DNA of 64,000 bases from assembly GCA_947503305.1 (NCBI GenBank), contig CANNDF010000002.1, forward strand, positions 310,001 to 374,000, read 5' to 3'. Under the pieces are notes generated by a model that made no database searches, was not told where the DNA came from, and saw nothing but the letters and a program-made list of their open reading frames with translations. Shown here in pieces: positions 10,566 through 20,779 of this stretch. Source of the stretch: an uncultured Dokdonia sp. GTDB taxonomy: Bacteria; Bacteroidota; Bacteroidia; Flavobacteriales; Flavobacteriaceae. The position numbers and the translations under genes are program-made. Positions within the stretch are counted from its first letter, which is position 1; every line of letters starts with the position of its first letter.

Positions 10566-10579
10566 AAAACTAAGATAAA

Positions 10580-10759
10580 ATGGCAAAGATAAAAGTAACA
10601 AAGGTTCGTAGTGCGATCAATCGTCCTAAAGACCAGAAAAGAACTCTAGAAGCTCTTGGATTAAGAAAGATGGGCCAGGTTAAGGAGCATGAAAACACTC
10701 CTAATATTCTTGGTATGATAAATAAGGTTAGTCATTTAGTTTCTGTAGAAGAAGCTTAA
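10580..10759 (+). CDS. rpmD: 50S ribosomal protein L30
   Basis: Short gene of 59 codons. The product reads [19 protein letters not shown], then [11 protein letters not shown] and [14 protein letters not shown], the standard L30 pattern. It lies 14 bases after rpsE and 12 before rplO, the usual place. L30 is a peripheral protein of the 50S subunit. Confidence 0.95.
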   Translation: MAKIKVTKVRSAINRPKDQKRTLEALGLRKMGQVKEHENTPNILGMINKVSHLVSVEEA

Positions 10760-10771
10760 ATAATTATATAG

Positions 10772-11224
10772 ATGGATTTAAGTAACTTAAAACCTGCAAA
10801 AGGTTCTGTTAAGAAAAATGATGGCCGAAAAGGTCGTGGCGAAGCTACAGGAAACGGTGGTACAGCTGGACGTGGTCATAAAGGTCAAAAGTCTCGTTCT
10901 GGATATTCTAAGAAGATAGGTTTTGAAGGAGGTCAAATGCCTTTACAAAGACGTGTGCCTAAGTTTGGTTTTACAAATGTAAACCGTAAAGAGTATGCAG
11001 GAGTAAATATAGATACACTTCAAGAATATGTAGAAGCTGGTCGTATTAAAGATGAAGTAACCCTAGAAGTATTAATTGGTAATGGTCTAGTAGGTAAAAA
11101 TGACTTAGTAAAGATATTAGGTAGAGGAGAGCTTAAGGCTAAACTTAAAATATCTGCACATAAATTTACTGCCTCAGCAAAGCAAGCTATTGAAGCTGCT
11201 GGTGGTGAAGCCGTAACTTTATAA
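10772..11224 (+). CDS. rplO: 50S ribosomal protein L15
   Basis: Late-assembly large-subunit protein. 150 residues. The glycine-rich, basic N-terminal part ([27 protein letters not shown] region) and [17 protein letters not shown] are diagnostic. Followed by secY after 13 bases as in most bacteria. Confidence 0.97.
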   Translation: MDLSNLKPAKGSVKKNDGRKGRGEATGNGGTAGRGHKGQKSRSGYSKKIGFEGGQMPLQRRVPKFGFTNVNRKEYAGVNIDTLQEYVEAGRIKDEVTLEVLIGNGLVGKNDLVKILGRGELKAKLKISAHKFTASAKQAIEAAGGEAVTL

Positions 11225-11237
11225 TCGATAGAAGAGG

Positions 11238-12587
11238 ATGAAATTTATAGATACAATAAAGAATATTTGGAAAATCGATGAGCTTAAGAATCGCATTCTG
11301 CTTACATTGACACTCCTCCTCGTTTATCGTTTTGGTGCACAAGTTGTATTACCTGGAATCGATGCTTCTCAATTAGGGAGCTTTGCTTCAAATTTTGAAG
11401 GTGGATTAGGAGGTTTACTTAATGCATTTACTGGAGGAGCATTTTCTAATGCTTCTGTATTTGCTTTAGGTATTATGCCATATATATCTGCTTCTATTGT
11501 AGTACAGTTGATGGGTATTGCAATACCTTACTTACAGAAACTTCAAAAAGAAGGAGAAAGTGGTCGACGTAAAATCAATCAGATTACAAGATGGCTTACC
11601 ATTGCAATATGTTTATTACAGGCTCCAGGGTATCTTGCAGCACTTCCTTCATTGGGTGTGCCACCAGAAGCATTTGTACTTGGGTTAACACCTACTTTCT
11701 ATGTTTCATCAGTATTGATCTTGGTTACAGGATGTATTTTTGCAATGTGGCTTGGAGAAAAGATTACAGATAAAGGAATCGGTAATGGTATCTCACTTTT
11801 GATTATGGTGGGTATTATTGCAACAATGCCTCTATCATTTGTTCAAGAATGGGCAGCTAGAGTTACTCAATCTAATGGAGGTCTTATTATGATCTTGATA
11901 GAATTGGTAGTATGGTTTGTTATTATTCTACTTTCTGTTTTATTGGTAATGGCTGTACGTCAGATACCAGTATCCTATGCAAGAAGAACTGCTAGCGGAG
12001 CTTATGAAAAAAATGTATTTGGTAGTCGTCAGTACATCCCATTAAAGCTAAATGCTTCTGGAGTAATGCCTATCATATTTGCTCAAGCAATAATGTTTGT
12101 TCCTGGGTTAATAGGAGGAGTAAGCTTTTTAGAAAATACAGGAACTGGACAATGGCTTCAAGCAGAGTTTGGTAATATTTTTGGCTTTTGGTATAACTTA
12201 GTATTTGGATTATTGATAATAATATTCACCTATTTTTATACTGCAATTACAGTTCCTACCAATAAAATGGCAGACGATCTTAAGCGCAGTGGAGGATTTA
12301 TTGCTGGGATTCGTCCTGGTAGTGAAACAGCTGAATATTTAGATAAAATCATGTCACAAATAACATTACCAGGATCTATATTTTTAGCACTCATAGCTAT
12401 ATTTCCTGCAGTAGCAGTAAATGTACTTGGAATGCAGCAAGGATGGGCGTTATTTTATGGAGGAACATCATTACTTATTATGGTTGGTGTTGCAATAGAT
12501 ACTATGCAACAAGTAAATTCATATTTACTTAATAGACATTATGATGGTTTAATGAAGTCTGGTAAAAATCGTAAAGCAGTAGCATAA
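11238..12587 (+). CDS. secY: Preprotein translocase subunit SecY
   Basis: Channel subunit of the Sec translocon in the inner membrane. 449 residues with about ten hydrophobic segments. Seen motifs are [14 protein letters not shown] (TM2/plug side), [18 protein letters not shown] and the cytoplasmic loop [34 protein letters not shown]. The gene sits between L15 and IF-1. Its stop overlaps the infA start by one base. No map or adk gene lies between secY and infA. Confidence 0.97.
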   Translation: MKFIDTIKNIWKIDELKNRILLTLTLLLVYRFGAQVVLPGIDASQLGSFASNFEGGLGGLLNAFTGGAFSNASVFALGIMPYISASIVVQLMGIAIPYLQKLQKEGESGRRKINQITRWLTIAICLLQAPGYLAALPSLGVPPEAFVLGLTPTFYVSSVLILVTGCIFAMWLGEKITDKGIGNGISLLIMVGIIATMPLSFVQEWAARVTQSNGGLIMILIELVVWFVIILLSVLLVMAVRQIPVSYARRTASGAYEKNVFGSRQYIPLKLNASGVMPIIFAQAIMFVPGLIGGVSFLENTGTGQWLQAEFGNIFGFWYNLVFGLLIIIFTYFYTAITVPTNKMADDLKRSGGFIAGIRPGSETAEYLDKIMSQITLPGSIFLALIAIFPAVAVNVLGMQQGWALFYGGTSLLIMVGVAIDTMQQVNSYLLNRHYDGLMKSGKNRKAVA

Positions 12588-12802
12588 TGGCAAAACAGGC
12601 AGCTATAGAACAAGATGGATCAATTATAGAAGCATTGTCTAATGCAATGTTTAGAGTTGAACTAGAAAATGGTCACGTCGTGACTGCGCACATATCAGGT
12701 AAGATGCGTATGCACTATATAAAATTATTACCTGGAGATAAAGTAAAATTAGAAATGAGCCCTTATGATTTATCTAAGGCTCGTATAACGTACCGTTATT
12801 AA
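12587..12802 (+). CDS. infA: Translation initiation factor IF-1
   Basis: Binds the ribosomal A site during initiation. 71 residues forming one S1-type OB fold: [31 protein letters not shown], then [23 protein letters not shown]. Standard length. It begins at the secY stop (one-base overlap). Confidence 0.97.
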   Translation: MAKQAAIEQDGSIIEALSNAMFRVELENGHVVTAHISGKMRMHYIKLLPGDKVKLEMSPYDLSKARITYRY

Positions 12803-12820
12803 CGGGGAAAATAGCTTGAT

Positions 12821-12937
12821 ATGAAAGTAAGAGCGTCTATTAAAAAAAGAAGTGCCGATTGTAAGATTGTACGTCGCAAAGGCAGATTATACGTAATTAA
12901 CAAAAAGAACCCTAGGTTTAAACAAAGACAAGGTTAA
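12821..12937 (+). CDS. rpmJ: 50S ribosomal protein L36, zinc-free form
   Basis: 38-residue protein beginning [17 protein letters not shown] and ending NPRFKQRQG, the family pattern. The zinc-binding form has three Cys and one His. Here only Cys14 remains, while the positions equivalent to Cys11, Cys27 and His32 are Ser, Asn and Arg. So it should not bind zinc. Located between infA and rpsM. Confidence 0.95.
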   Translation: MKVRASIKKRSADCKIVRRKGRLYVINKKNPRFKQRQG

Positions 12938-12942
12938 GAGTT

Positions 12943-13317
12943 ATGGCTAGAATTGCAGGGATAGATATCCCAAAACATAAGAGAGGTGTAATTGCATTAA
13001 CATACATCTTTGGAATAGGTAAAAGTAGAGCACAAGAAATCTTGACTACTGCAAATGTATCAGAAGACAAGAAAGTTTCTGAATGGAATGACGATGAAAT
13101 TGGTCGTATTCGAGATGCAGTAGGTAGTTATACTATCGAAGGAGAATTGCGTAGTGAAGTATCCTTGAACATTAAGCGTTTAATGGATATAGGATGTTAC
13201 AGAGGAATTCGTCATCGTGTTGGACTTCCATTAAGAGGACAACGTACTAAGAATAACTCTCGTACAAGAAAAGGAAAGCGTAAAACTGTTGCAAACAAGA
13301 AAAAAGCAACTAAATAA
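12943..13317 (+). CDS. rpsM: 30S ribosomal protein S13
   Basis: Head protein that bridges to the large subunit and touches P-site tRNA. 124 residues. [26 protein letters not shown], the [27 protein letters not shown] signature and a lysine-rich tail are seen. First gene of the alpha operon block, five bases after rpmJ. Confidence 0.97.
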   Translation: MARIAGIDIPKHKRGVIALTYIFGIGKSRAQEILTTANVSEDKKVSEWNDDEIGRIRDAVGSYTIEGELRSEVSLNIKRLMDIGCYRGIRHRVGLPLRGQRTKNNSRTRKGKRKTVANKKKATK

Positions 13318-13329
13318 TAACTTGTAGTA

Positions 13330-13713
13330 ATGGCAAAGCAAAGTACAAAAAAACGTAAGGTTGTTGTTGAATCTGTAGGTGAAGCTCATATCACTGCATC
13401 TTTTAATAACTTAATTATCTCTTTAACTAATAAGAAAGGGGATGTGATCTCATGGTCTTCTGCAGGTAAGATGGGCTTTAGAGGTTCTAAGAAAAATACA
13501 CCTTATGCAGCTCAAACTGCAGCTGAAGATTGTGTAAAAGTGGCTCATGAAGCTGGTTTACGTAAGGTAAAAGTATATGTAAAAGGACCAGGTAACGGAC
13601 GAGAGTCTGCTATACGTTCTATTCATAATAACGGTATTGAGGTTACAGAAATTATAGATGTAACTCCAGCACCACATAATGGTTGTCGTCCACCAAAAAG
13701 ACGTCGCGTTTAA
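13330..13713 (+). CDS. rpsK: 30S ribosomal protein S11
   Basis: Platform protein near the E site and Shine-Dalgarno helix. 127 residues. [43 protein letters not shown] and the C-terminal [18 protein letters not shown] are diagnostic. Followed by a 79-base gap before rpsD that can fold into a nested hairpin. Confidence 0.97.
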   Translation: MAKQSTKKRKVVVESVGEAHITASFNNLIISLTNKKGDVISWSSAGKMGFRGSKKNTPYAAQTAAEDCVKVAHEAGLRKVKVYVKGPGNGRESAIRSIHNNGIEVTEIIDVTPAPHNGCRPPKRRRV

Positions 13714-13729
13714 TTTTTTATAATATCTA

Positions 13730-13777
13730 GAGGGAAATGTGGTTTGCGAAGGATTGACCTTAATTCCTAACCCCCTC
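13730..13777 (+). promoter_or_regulatory. Candidate structured leader upstream of rpsD
   Basis: Nested inverted repeats in the 79-base rpsK-rpsD gap: GAGGG (13730-13734) with CCCTC (13773-13777); GGTT (13741-13744) with AACC (13769-13772); AGGATT (13750-13755) with AATTCCT (13762-13768, one bulged T); hexaloop GACCTT. This is a long arm with two internal loops, ending 15 bases before the rpsD ATG. S4 autoregulates its own operon in E. coli and Bacillus, so an S4-binding leader is a reasonable hypothesis. I recall computational proposals of S4 leaders in this phylum but could not check them. Confidence 0.5.
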
Positions 13778-13792
13778 ATAAAAACTTTTTTA

Positions 13793-14398
13793 ATGGCAAG
13801 ATATACGGGTCCTAAAACTAAAATTGCTCGTAAGTTTAGTGAAGCAATTTACGGAGAAGATAAGTCTTTTGAAAAAAGAAATTATCCTCCTGGACAACAT
13901 GGAAACAACAGACGTAGAGGTAAAAAATCTGAATACGCTGTACAATTACAAGAAAAACAAAAAGCAAAATATACATACGGTATATTAGAGCGTCAGTTTA
14001 GAAACCTTTATTCAAAAGCAAATAGAGCTAGCGGAATTACAGGTGAAGTACTACTTCAATTATGTGAACAACGTTTAGACAATGTCGTTTTTAGAATGGG
14101 GATTGCACCATCAAGAAATGGTGGACGTCAACTAGTTTCTCACCGTCATATTACTGTAAACGGAAGTATTGTAAACATACCTTCTTATCAAGTTAAGCCA
14201 GGAGATGTTGTTGCAGTACGTGAGAAGTCAAAATCACTAGAAGTAATCGAAAACTCTTTGGCAAATGCAAGCCATGTATATGAGTGGATCAGCTGGAATA
14301 ATGATAAAAAGGAAGGTACGTTTGTATCTGTTCCTCAACGTCTTCAAATTCCAGAAAATATCAATGAGCAGTTCATCGTCGAATTGTACTCTAAGTAA
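13793..14398 (+). CDS. rpsD: 30S ribosomal protein S4
   Basis: Primary 16S rRNA binder and fidelity protein. I place the start at ATG 13793 (201 residues, [21 protein letters not shown]). An upstream in-frame GTG at 13739 would only translate the structured leader. [27 protein letters not shown] and the S4 RNA-binding domain ([30 protein letters not shown]) are clear. Confidence 0.96.
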   Translation: MARYTGPKTKIARKFSEAIYGEDKSFEKRNYPPGQHGNNRRRGKKSEYAVQLQEKQKAKYTYGILERQFRNLYSKANRASGITGEVLLQLCEQRLDNVVFRMGIAPSRNGGRQLVSHRHITVNGSIVNIPSYQVKPGDVVAVREKSKSLEVIENSLANASHVYEWISWNNDKKEGTFVSVPQRLQIPENINEQFIVELYSK

Positions 14399-14424
14399 AA
14401 TTAACTAAAGATAGAAAACACGAT

Positions 14425-15417
14425 ATGGCAATATTAAATTTCCAAAAACCCGATAAAGTCATCATGATTGACTCTACTGATTTTGAGGGTAAATTTGAGT
14501 TTAGACCTTTAGAACCAGGTTATGGTTTGACAGTAGGAAACGCTTTAAGACGTGTATTGCTTTCTTCTTTAGAAGGATTTGCAATCACATCTGTACGAAT
14601 TGAAGGCGTAGATCATGAGTTTTCTACAATTGCTGGAGTAGTTGAAGATGTTACTGAAATTATTCTTAATCTAAAACAAGTACGATTCAAAAGACAGATA
14701 GAAGAAATAGATAACGAAACTGTTACAATTTCACTTTCTGGTATAGATCAACTTACAGCAGGAGATTTCCAGAAATTTATTTCTGGTTTTCAAGTACTAA
14801 ACCCAGACCTTGTAATCGCAAATATGGATAAGAAGGTTAACCTTAATATGGAAATAACCATAGAAAAGGGTAGAGGGTATGTTCCAGCAGAAGAAAATAA
14901 AAAATCAAACGCTCCTTTAGGTACTATATTTACAGATTCTATCTACACACCGATACGTAATGTAAAATATAGTATAGAAAACTACCGAGTAGAACAAAAG
15001 ACGGATTACGAAAAATTAGTATTCGAAATCATTACAGATGGTTCTATTCACCCTAAAGAAGCACTTACAGAAGCAGCAAAGACATTGATTCATCACTTTA
15101 TGCTATTTTCTGATGAGCGTATCACTCTGGAAGCAGATGAGATTGCTCAAACAGAAACTTATGATGAAGAATCACTTCATATGCGTCAGTTACTTAAAAC
15201 AAAACTTATCGACATGGATCTCTCTGTTCGTGCTCTTAATTGTCTTAAAGCAGCTGAAGTTGATACATTAGGAGATCTAGTTTCTTTTAATAAGAATGAT
15301 CTTATGAAATTTAGAAACTTTGGTAAGAAGTCATTGACTGAGCTTGAGGAACTGGTGAATGTAAAAGGCTTAAATTTTGGTATGGATTTATCAAAATATA
15401 AACTAGATAAAGACTAA
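14425..15417 (+). CDS. rpoA: RNA polymerase alpha subunit
   Basis: Scaffold for RNA polymerase assembly and target of activators. 330 residues. The N-terminal domain has [26 protein letters not shown] and [12 protein letters not shown]. The C-terminal domain (about residues 255-315) has [21 protein letters not shown] and [13 protein letters not shown], the helix-hairpin-helix DNA-contact region. Between S4 and L17 as usual. Confidence 0.98.
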   Translation: MAILNFQKPDKVIMIDSTDFEGKFEFRPLEPGYGLTVGNALRRVLLSSLEGFAITSVRIEGVDHEFSTIAGVVEDVTEIILNLKQVRFKRQIEEIDNETVTISLSGIDQLTAGDFQKFISGFQVLNPDLVIANMDKKVNLNMEITIEKGRGYVPAEENKKSNAPLGTIFTDSIYTPIRNVKYSIENYRVEQKTDYEKLVFEIITDGSIHPKEALTEAAKTLIHHFMLFSDERITLEADEIAQTETYDEESLHMRQLLKTKLIDMDLSVRALNCLKAAEVDTLGDLVSFNKNDLMKFRNFGKKSLTELEELVNVKGLNFGMDLSKYKLDKD

Positions 15418-15434
15418 GTAGGTACGGATTTGTA

Positions 15435-15450
15435 CGCTTTCGCGAAAGCG
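15435..15450. repeat. Dispersed palindrome, copy 2 (exact core)
   Basis: Perfect palindrome CGCTTTCGCGAAAGCG in the 50-base gap between rpoA and rplQ, ending 17 bases before the rplQ ATG. It fills most of an otherwise minimal operon gap. Confidence 0.85.
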
Positions 15451-15467
15451 AATAAATATTTATAACA

Positions 15468-15935
15468 ATGAGACACGGAAAGAAATTTAATCATTTAGGA
15501 AGAAAGACAGCTCATAGAAAGGCAATGCTTGCAAATATGGCTTGTTCCCTAATTGAACATAAAAGGATTAACACTACAGTTGCAAAAGCCAAAGCACTTA
15601 AACAATTTGTAGAGCCCTTAGTAACAAAATCTAAAGAAGATACTACTCATAATAGACGTATTGTCTTTTCTAGATTACGCCAAAAAGAAGCTGTAACAGA
15701 ACTTTTTAGAGATGTAGCGGCAAAGGTTGGAGATCGCCCTGGAGGTTATACCCGTATTATCAAATTAGGTAATCGTCTGGGGGATAATGCAGATATGGCA
15801 ATGATTGAACTTGTAGATTATAATGAAATTTACAATTCTAATAAACCAGCTAAGAAAAAGTCTACTAGACGTGGTAGATCTAAAAAAGCTGAAGTGGCAC
15901 CAGTGACAGAAACAACTTCTAGCGAGGAAGAATAA
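15468..15935 (+). CDS. rplQ: 50S ribosomal protein L17
   Basis: Large-subunit protein near the tunnel exit. 155 residues. [25 protein letters not shown] and [31 protein letters not shown] are diagnostic. About 30 extra C-terminal residues, Lys/Arg-rich then Ser/Thr/Glu-rich, form a low-complexity tail common in Bacteroidota. Last gene of the ribosomal cluster; a strong terminator follows. Confidence 0.96.
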   Translation: MRHGKKFNHLGRKTAHRKAMLANMACSLIEHKRINTTVAKAKALKQFVEPLVTKSKEDTTHNRRIVFSRLRQKEAVTELFRDVAAKVGDRPGGYTRIIKLGNRLGDNADMAMIELVDYNEIYNSNKPAKKKSTRRGRSKKAEVAPVTETTSSEEE

Positions 15936-15971
15936 GTCGGGAGTACTGTTACAAAAAGGTTAAATAGTATC

Positions 15972-16002
15972 GGGATTTACTGCAAGGTAAATCCCTTTTT
16001 TT
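15972..16002 (+). terminator. Terminator of the ribosomal/alpha operon
   Basis: GGGATTTAC (15972-15980), loop TGCAAG, GTAAATCCC (15987-15995), then seven T. Perfect nine-pair stem 36 bases after the rplQ stop. Confidence 0.9.
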
Positions 16003-16073
16003 ATTTTTACATTGTTGAATTAGTTTGGCAAAGAGTTTGACTACTAATTCATAAAGAATACAAAAGTATAATT

Positions 16074-16784
16074 ATGAGAAAATTAATGATTGTTTTAGTT
16101 TCCCTAGCTTTTACAATGGGATATGGACAAGATGAAAACACAAACGCAGTAGACACAAATAATAACATCTTAGGTGCATTGGCTACCTATGGACCAGATG
16201 GTATTAATGTTGGAGGATCTAGCCTTATACGTAACCCCCCTAAACCTATAGACGGTACTGTCTATCTTTTTGATGGGTGGAATAATAATGCAGTACTTGA
16301 AACAAGTAAAAATCAAAAATTTAGATTACGTAATATTAATTTTAATGCAAAACGTAATGTTTTTGAATCTCAAATAGTAGGTACGGATTCTATATTTACA
16401 TTTGATTTTACAAATATTGAAAAAATCTCTGTAAAAAATAGAGTTTTTAAAAATGTGTACTCTCCTGTTGATGGAGGTTATAGAGTTTTTGAAGTAGTTG
16501 CAGAAACTGCAGATTTTGAAATCTATAAAGATTACACTATCGATATAAGAGAAGGAAATCCAAATCCTTTGTTAGCACGTGCTAATGATAAGTATATAAT
16601 GAGAGATAGTTATTATGTGAAGAAGGGTAAATCTTTCAAAAAATTTAAACTTAAAAAATCTGACATTCTTAAAGTCGCTGGTAAAAAATCTGAGGAGCTT
16701 GAGAAATATGCAAAGGATAATAATTTAAGTTTTAAAAACGAGCGAGATTTACGGAAAATCGCAAGTTATTACGCTACTCTTTAA
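16074..16784 (+). CDS. Secreted protein of unknown function, paralogue A
   Basis: 236 residues. A signal peptide is visible (MRKLMIVLVSLAFTMGYGQ, cleavage likely after the Gln-containing end). The mature part has a GTVYLFDGWNNNAV strand, a beta-rich middle (KFRLRNINFNAK, FTFDFTNIEKI) and a basic helical C-terminus (YVKKGKSFKKFKLKKSDILKVAGKKS). It has no motif I can assign to an enzyme or known fold. It is followed 70 bases later by a close paralogue. Both probably act in the periplasm or at the cell surface. Confidence 0.8.
   Translation: MRKLMIVLVSLAFTMGYGQDENTNAVDTNNNILGALATYGPDGINVGGSSLIRNPPKPIDGTVYLFDGWNNNAVLETSKNQKFRLRNINFNAKRNVFESQIVGTDSIFTFDFTNIEKISVKNRVFKNVYSPVDGGYRVFEVVAETADFEIYKDYTIDIREGNPNPLLARANDKYIMRDSYYVKKGKSFKKFKLKKSDILKVAGKKSEELEKYAKDNNLSFKNERDLRKIASYYATL
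16608..16657 (+). repeat. 50-bp identical block shared by the paralogue pair (copy in A)
   Basis: Identical over 50 bases to 17383-17432, while bases on both sides differ at many synonymous sites. It encodes SYYVKKGKSFKKFKLK. Looks like a short gene-conversion tract or a site under nucleotide-level constraint. Confidence 0.75.
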
Positions 16785-16854
16785 AGGTATTTTGATTTAG
16801 TAAAATCATATAAAAAGAGGTCCAGAAATTTAGAAAACTAATTAAAATAATAAG

Positions 16855-17562
16855 ATGAAAAAATTAATAATTATCAACTTTCTTTTTATGTCTATGTTAG
16901 GTGTTGTTTTTGGACAAGGTGAAGGCGCTTTTGTAACTACGACTCTATCTGATCTAACTGCTTTTGAAGTTGGAGCAAATCTTGGCGAATTAAATTCAAT
17001 TTCAAATTCGATTATAGAAAGAGAAATAGAAGGAACTGTCTATCTTTTTGATGGCTGGACTAATAATGCTGTAATTGTTACATCAAAAGATCAGAAATTT
17101 AGATTGAAAAACATCAATTTTAATGCAAAAGAGAATGCATTTGAATCAAAAATAAGTCAAGATTCTCTTTTTACTTTTGATTTTGCAAATATTGAAAGAA
17201 TAGTTCTTAAAAAGAAAACCTTTAAAAATGTATATTCTCCGTCAGATGGTGGTTATAGGATTTATGAAGTAATTATAGAAAATAAAGATTTTGAAATCTA
17301 TAAAGACTACGCTGTCGATATACGAGAAGGAAACCCAAACCCACAGCTTGGGAGAGCAAATGATAAATATATAATGAGAGACAGTTATTATGTGAAGAAG
17401 GGTAAATCTTTCAAAAAATTTAAACTTAAAAAGTCAGATATTCTCAAAGTTGCCGGAAAAAAATCTGACGATATTGAGAAATATGCTAAGGATAATAACC
17501 TAAGCTTTAAAAATGAGCGAGACTTACAAAAGATCGCAAATTATTATAAGACCTTATTATAA
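16855..17562 (+). CDS. Secreted protein of unknown function, paralogue B
   Basis: 235 residues, tandem paralogue of the preceding gene. N-terminal signal peptide (MKKLIIINFLFMSMLGVVFGQ). The 45 residues after it are unlike paralogue A. From GTVYLFDGW (about residue 61) onward the two align without gaps apart from a residue or two. A terminator follows, so the pair likely forms one unit. Function not recognised. Confidence 0.8.
   Translation: MKKLIIINFLFMSMLGVVFGQGEGAFVTTTLSDLTAFEVGANLGELNSISNSIIEREIEGTVYLFDGWTNNAVIVTSKDQKFRLKNINFNAKENAFESKISQDSLFTFDFANIERIVLKKKTFKNVYSPSDGGYRIYEVIIENKDFEIYKDYAVDIREGNPNPQLGRANDKYIMRDSYYVKKGKSFKKFKLKKSDILKVAGKKSDDIEKYAKDNNLSFKNERDLQKIANYYKTLL
17383..17432 (+). 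repeat. 50-bp identical block shared by the paralogue pair (copy in B)
   Basis: Second copy of the identical 50-base tract (first at 16608-16657). Same reading frame in both genes. Confidence 0.75.
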
Positions 17563-17576
17563 TAGGTCAAGTTTTT

Positions 17577-17603
17577 AAAAAGGAGCCAAGTGCTCCTTTT
17601 TTT
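17577..17603 (+). terminator. Terminator after the paralogue pair
   Basis: AGGAGC (17581-17586), loop CAAGT, GCTCCT (17592-17597), extended by flanking A and T tracts, with a seven-base T run. Fifteen bases after the stop codon. Confidence 0.85.
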
Positions 17604-17650
17604 ATGAAATGATCTTAATAACTTATTTTTAGTAAGGAGTTATTTTGAAT

Positions 17651-17658
17651 TATTTTTG
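17651..17658 (+). promoter_or_regulatory. Possible -7 element of the carA promoter
   Basis: TATTTTTG matches the Bacteroidota -7 consensus TAnnTTTG and lies 32 bases before the carA ATG, after a terminator. No good -33 TTTG is seen, so only moderately supported. Confidence 0.4.
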
Positions 17659-17690
17659 CATAAAAATTAATTGTTTCTATATCATAAATT

Positions 17691-18803
17691 ATGAAGTATC
17701 AATCTAGACGCCCAGCAATAATATTACTTGCAGATGGGACTATTTTTCATGGAAAATCAGTAGGTAATAAAGAAGGAACATCTTTTGGTGAAGTATGTTT
17801 TAATACTGGAATGACAGGGTATCAAGAAATTTTTACAGATCCCTCTTATTTTGGACAACTTATGGTTACTACAAATGCTCATATAGGTAACTACGGAGCA
17901 ACAGACGTAGAGACAGAGTCTGATGGCGTTAAAATTTCTGGACTTATTTGTAGGAATTTTAGTTATACATATTCAAGACAAGATGCGCAAGAATCGCTTG
18001 AGGAATTTTTAGAAACTCATAATTTATTTGCTATTTCTGATGTGGATACGAGGGCATTAGTTTCATATATTAGAGATAATGGAGCTATGAATGCTGTAAT
18101 ATCTACGAATGTAGATAATATAGATACTCTTAAGAAACAACTTTCTGAAGTGCCTAGTATGAATGGACTTGAACTCGCTTCTAAAGTATCAACAAAAGAA
18201 CCTTATTATTTTGGAGATGAAAGTGCTCCTGTTAAAATAGCAGCACTAGATATAGGGATTAAACGTAATATATTAAGAAACCTAGCAAAAAGAGGAGCGT
18301 ATATAAAAGTATTTCCTTACGACACTTCATATGCTGCTATGAAACTTTGGGAGGCAGATGGTTATTTCCTTTCTAATGGACCAGGAGACCCAGAACCTTT
18401 GGAGAATGCAATACAAGTGGCAAAAGATATTATTTCTAATGACCATCCATTATTCGGTATTTGTTTAGGCCATCAAGTGATCGCTCTTGCAAATGGTATT
18501 TCTACCTATAAAATGCATAATGGACATAGAGGGATTAATCATCCTATTAAAAATTTAGTTACAGGGAAAGGAGAAATTACATCTCAAAACCATGGTTTTG
18601 CAATTAATAGAGAAGAGACAGAAGCAAATGCAGATGTAGAAATAACTCATGTCCATCTTAATGATAATACAGTTGCAGGTATACGTTTGAAAAATAAAAA
18701 CTGTTTTTCTGTACAATACCACCCGGAGGCAAGCCCAGGCCCTAATGATGCGACGTACCTTTTTGATCAATTTATTGATAATATTAAAAAGGTAACAGTA
18801 TAA
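17691..18803 (+). CDS. carA: Carbamoyl-phosphate synthase, small (glutaminase) subunit
   Basis: Hydrolyses glutamine and feeds ammonia to CarB for carbamoyl phosphate, used in pyrimidine and arginine synthesis. 370 residues. The N-terminal CPSase domain has GTSFGEVCFNTGMTGYQEI. The class I amidotransferase domain has the nucleophile Cys258 in GICLGHQ and the HPEASPGP segment with catalytic His and Glu. carB is not adjacent. Own terminator downstream. Confidence 0.97.
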   Translation: MKYQSRRPAIILLADGTIFHGKSVGNKEGTSFGEVCFNTGMTGYQEIFTDPSYFGQLMVTTNAHIGNYGATDVETESDGVKISGLICRNFSYTYSRQDAQESLEEFLETHNLFAISDVDTRALVSYIRDNGAMNAVISTNVDNIDTLKKQLSEVPSMNGLELASKVSTKEPYYFGDESAPVKIAALDIGIKRNILRNLAKRGAYIKVFPYDTSYAAMKLWEADGYFLSNGPGDPEPLENAIQVAKDIISNDHPLFGICLGHQVIALANGISTYKMHNGHRGINHPIKNLVTGKGEITSQNHGFAINREETEANADVEITHVHLNDNTVAGIRLKNKNCFSVQYHPEASPGPNDATYLFDQFIDNIKKVTV

Positions 18804-18838
18804 AATAAGCCTCGGTTCTAAGACTGAGGCTTATTTTT
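18804..18838 (+). terminator. Terminator of carA
   Basis: AATAAGCCTC (18804-18813) pairs with GAGGCTTATT (18826-18835), followed by further T. The stem begins directly after the carA stop codon. Confidence 0.9.
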
Positions 18839-18919
18839 GCGAAAACGTTATCGCGACTATTCACAAAATAACAAGGTGGAAAAGAGCACAAATCGTATCT
18901 TTCAGCTATTAAATTATAA

Positions 18920-20215
<1,296 letters not shown>

Positions 20216-20230
20216 AATTATCATATTTTT

Positions 20231-20261
20231 AAAAAAGGCTTCTTTTAAAGAAGCCTTTTTT
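20231..20261 (+). terminator. Terminator of eno
   Basis: AAAAAAGGCTTCTTT directly followed by its complement AAAGAAGCCTTTTTT with a very small loop. U-rich 3' arm. Sixteen bases after the stop. Confidence 0.9.
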
Positions 20262-20494
20262 ATTGCAAAAACATCGTTTAAATACAATTTAATATAGTTT
20301 AAATGCAATTTATGGTATCTTAAAACATTAATTTTCGCATATATAAGTAATGATTTTTAAAAATATTAAGTGATATTTACACGTATTTATAAATTTAATT
20401 ATTTGATAATCAATTATTTATAATTTTTTAACATTATTTGTAGGAATTATATTACACTACAAAAGTAATCTAAGCTTGCTTTTTGTATACTTTT

Positions 20495-20697
20495 ATAATC
20501 CCAAACAACAAGAACTTAAAAGAAGACCTACTTATTGGAATGTAGCTTTTAAAAAAGCTTAAAGACCACCCACTTCATCTTTTAAATTCTTACTTGACTT
20601 ATTGTATTGCAGGTTAGTGAATGAACACGCAGACGATTTTAAGTTGGGTAAAGGGCGGGCAGTAATGCCTCAAACGCTGAACGCTCGCTCTTTTTTT
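20495..20697 (+). ncRNA. Candidate small RNA between eno and gltA
   Basis: AGAACTTAAAAGA (20511-20523) can pair with TCTTTTAAATTCT (20578-20590), 12 of 13 positions. The helix encloses a hairpin AGCTTT..AAAGCT (about 20544-20559). The unit ends in a terminator with AGGGCGGGC (20652-20660) against GCTCGCTCT (20683-20691, two G-U pairs) and seven T. No coding potential. Size and shape would suit a 6S-like or other flavobacterial small RNA. The 5' end is a guess. Confidence 0.45.
20652..20697 (+). terminator. Terminator module 1 upstream of gltA
   Basis: Nine-pair GC-rich stem (20652-20660 with 20683-20691), 22-base loop and a T7 run. There is no upstream protein gene for it to serve after the eno terminator, so it ends a non-coding transcript or attenuates. 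Confidence 0.75.
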
Positions 20698-20747
20698 AAG
20701 AATTATTTTTTGGTAATTACCAAAATCTAGGTTTGAAGTTGGGTAAA

Positions 20748-20779
20748 AGGGCTTATGCTATGGTATAAGCTCTTTTTTT
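20748..20779 (+). terminator. Terminator module 2 upstream of gltA
   Basis: AGGGCTTAT (20748-20756), loop GCTATGGT, ATAAGCTCT (20765-20773), then T7. Preceded by TTTGAAGTTGGGTAAA, the same motif as before module 1. Confidence 0.8.

Noticed and set aside
13739-13792. Upstream GTG start for rpsD
   Set aside because: Would translate the hairpin leader; S4 proteins begin at MARYTGP.
18836-18860. GCGAAAACGTTATCGCG after the carA terminator as another palindrome copy
   Set aside because: Shares only short pieces with the core and lacks its symmetry; too many changes to count.
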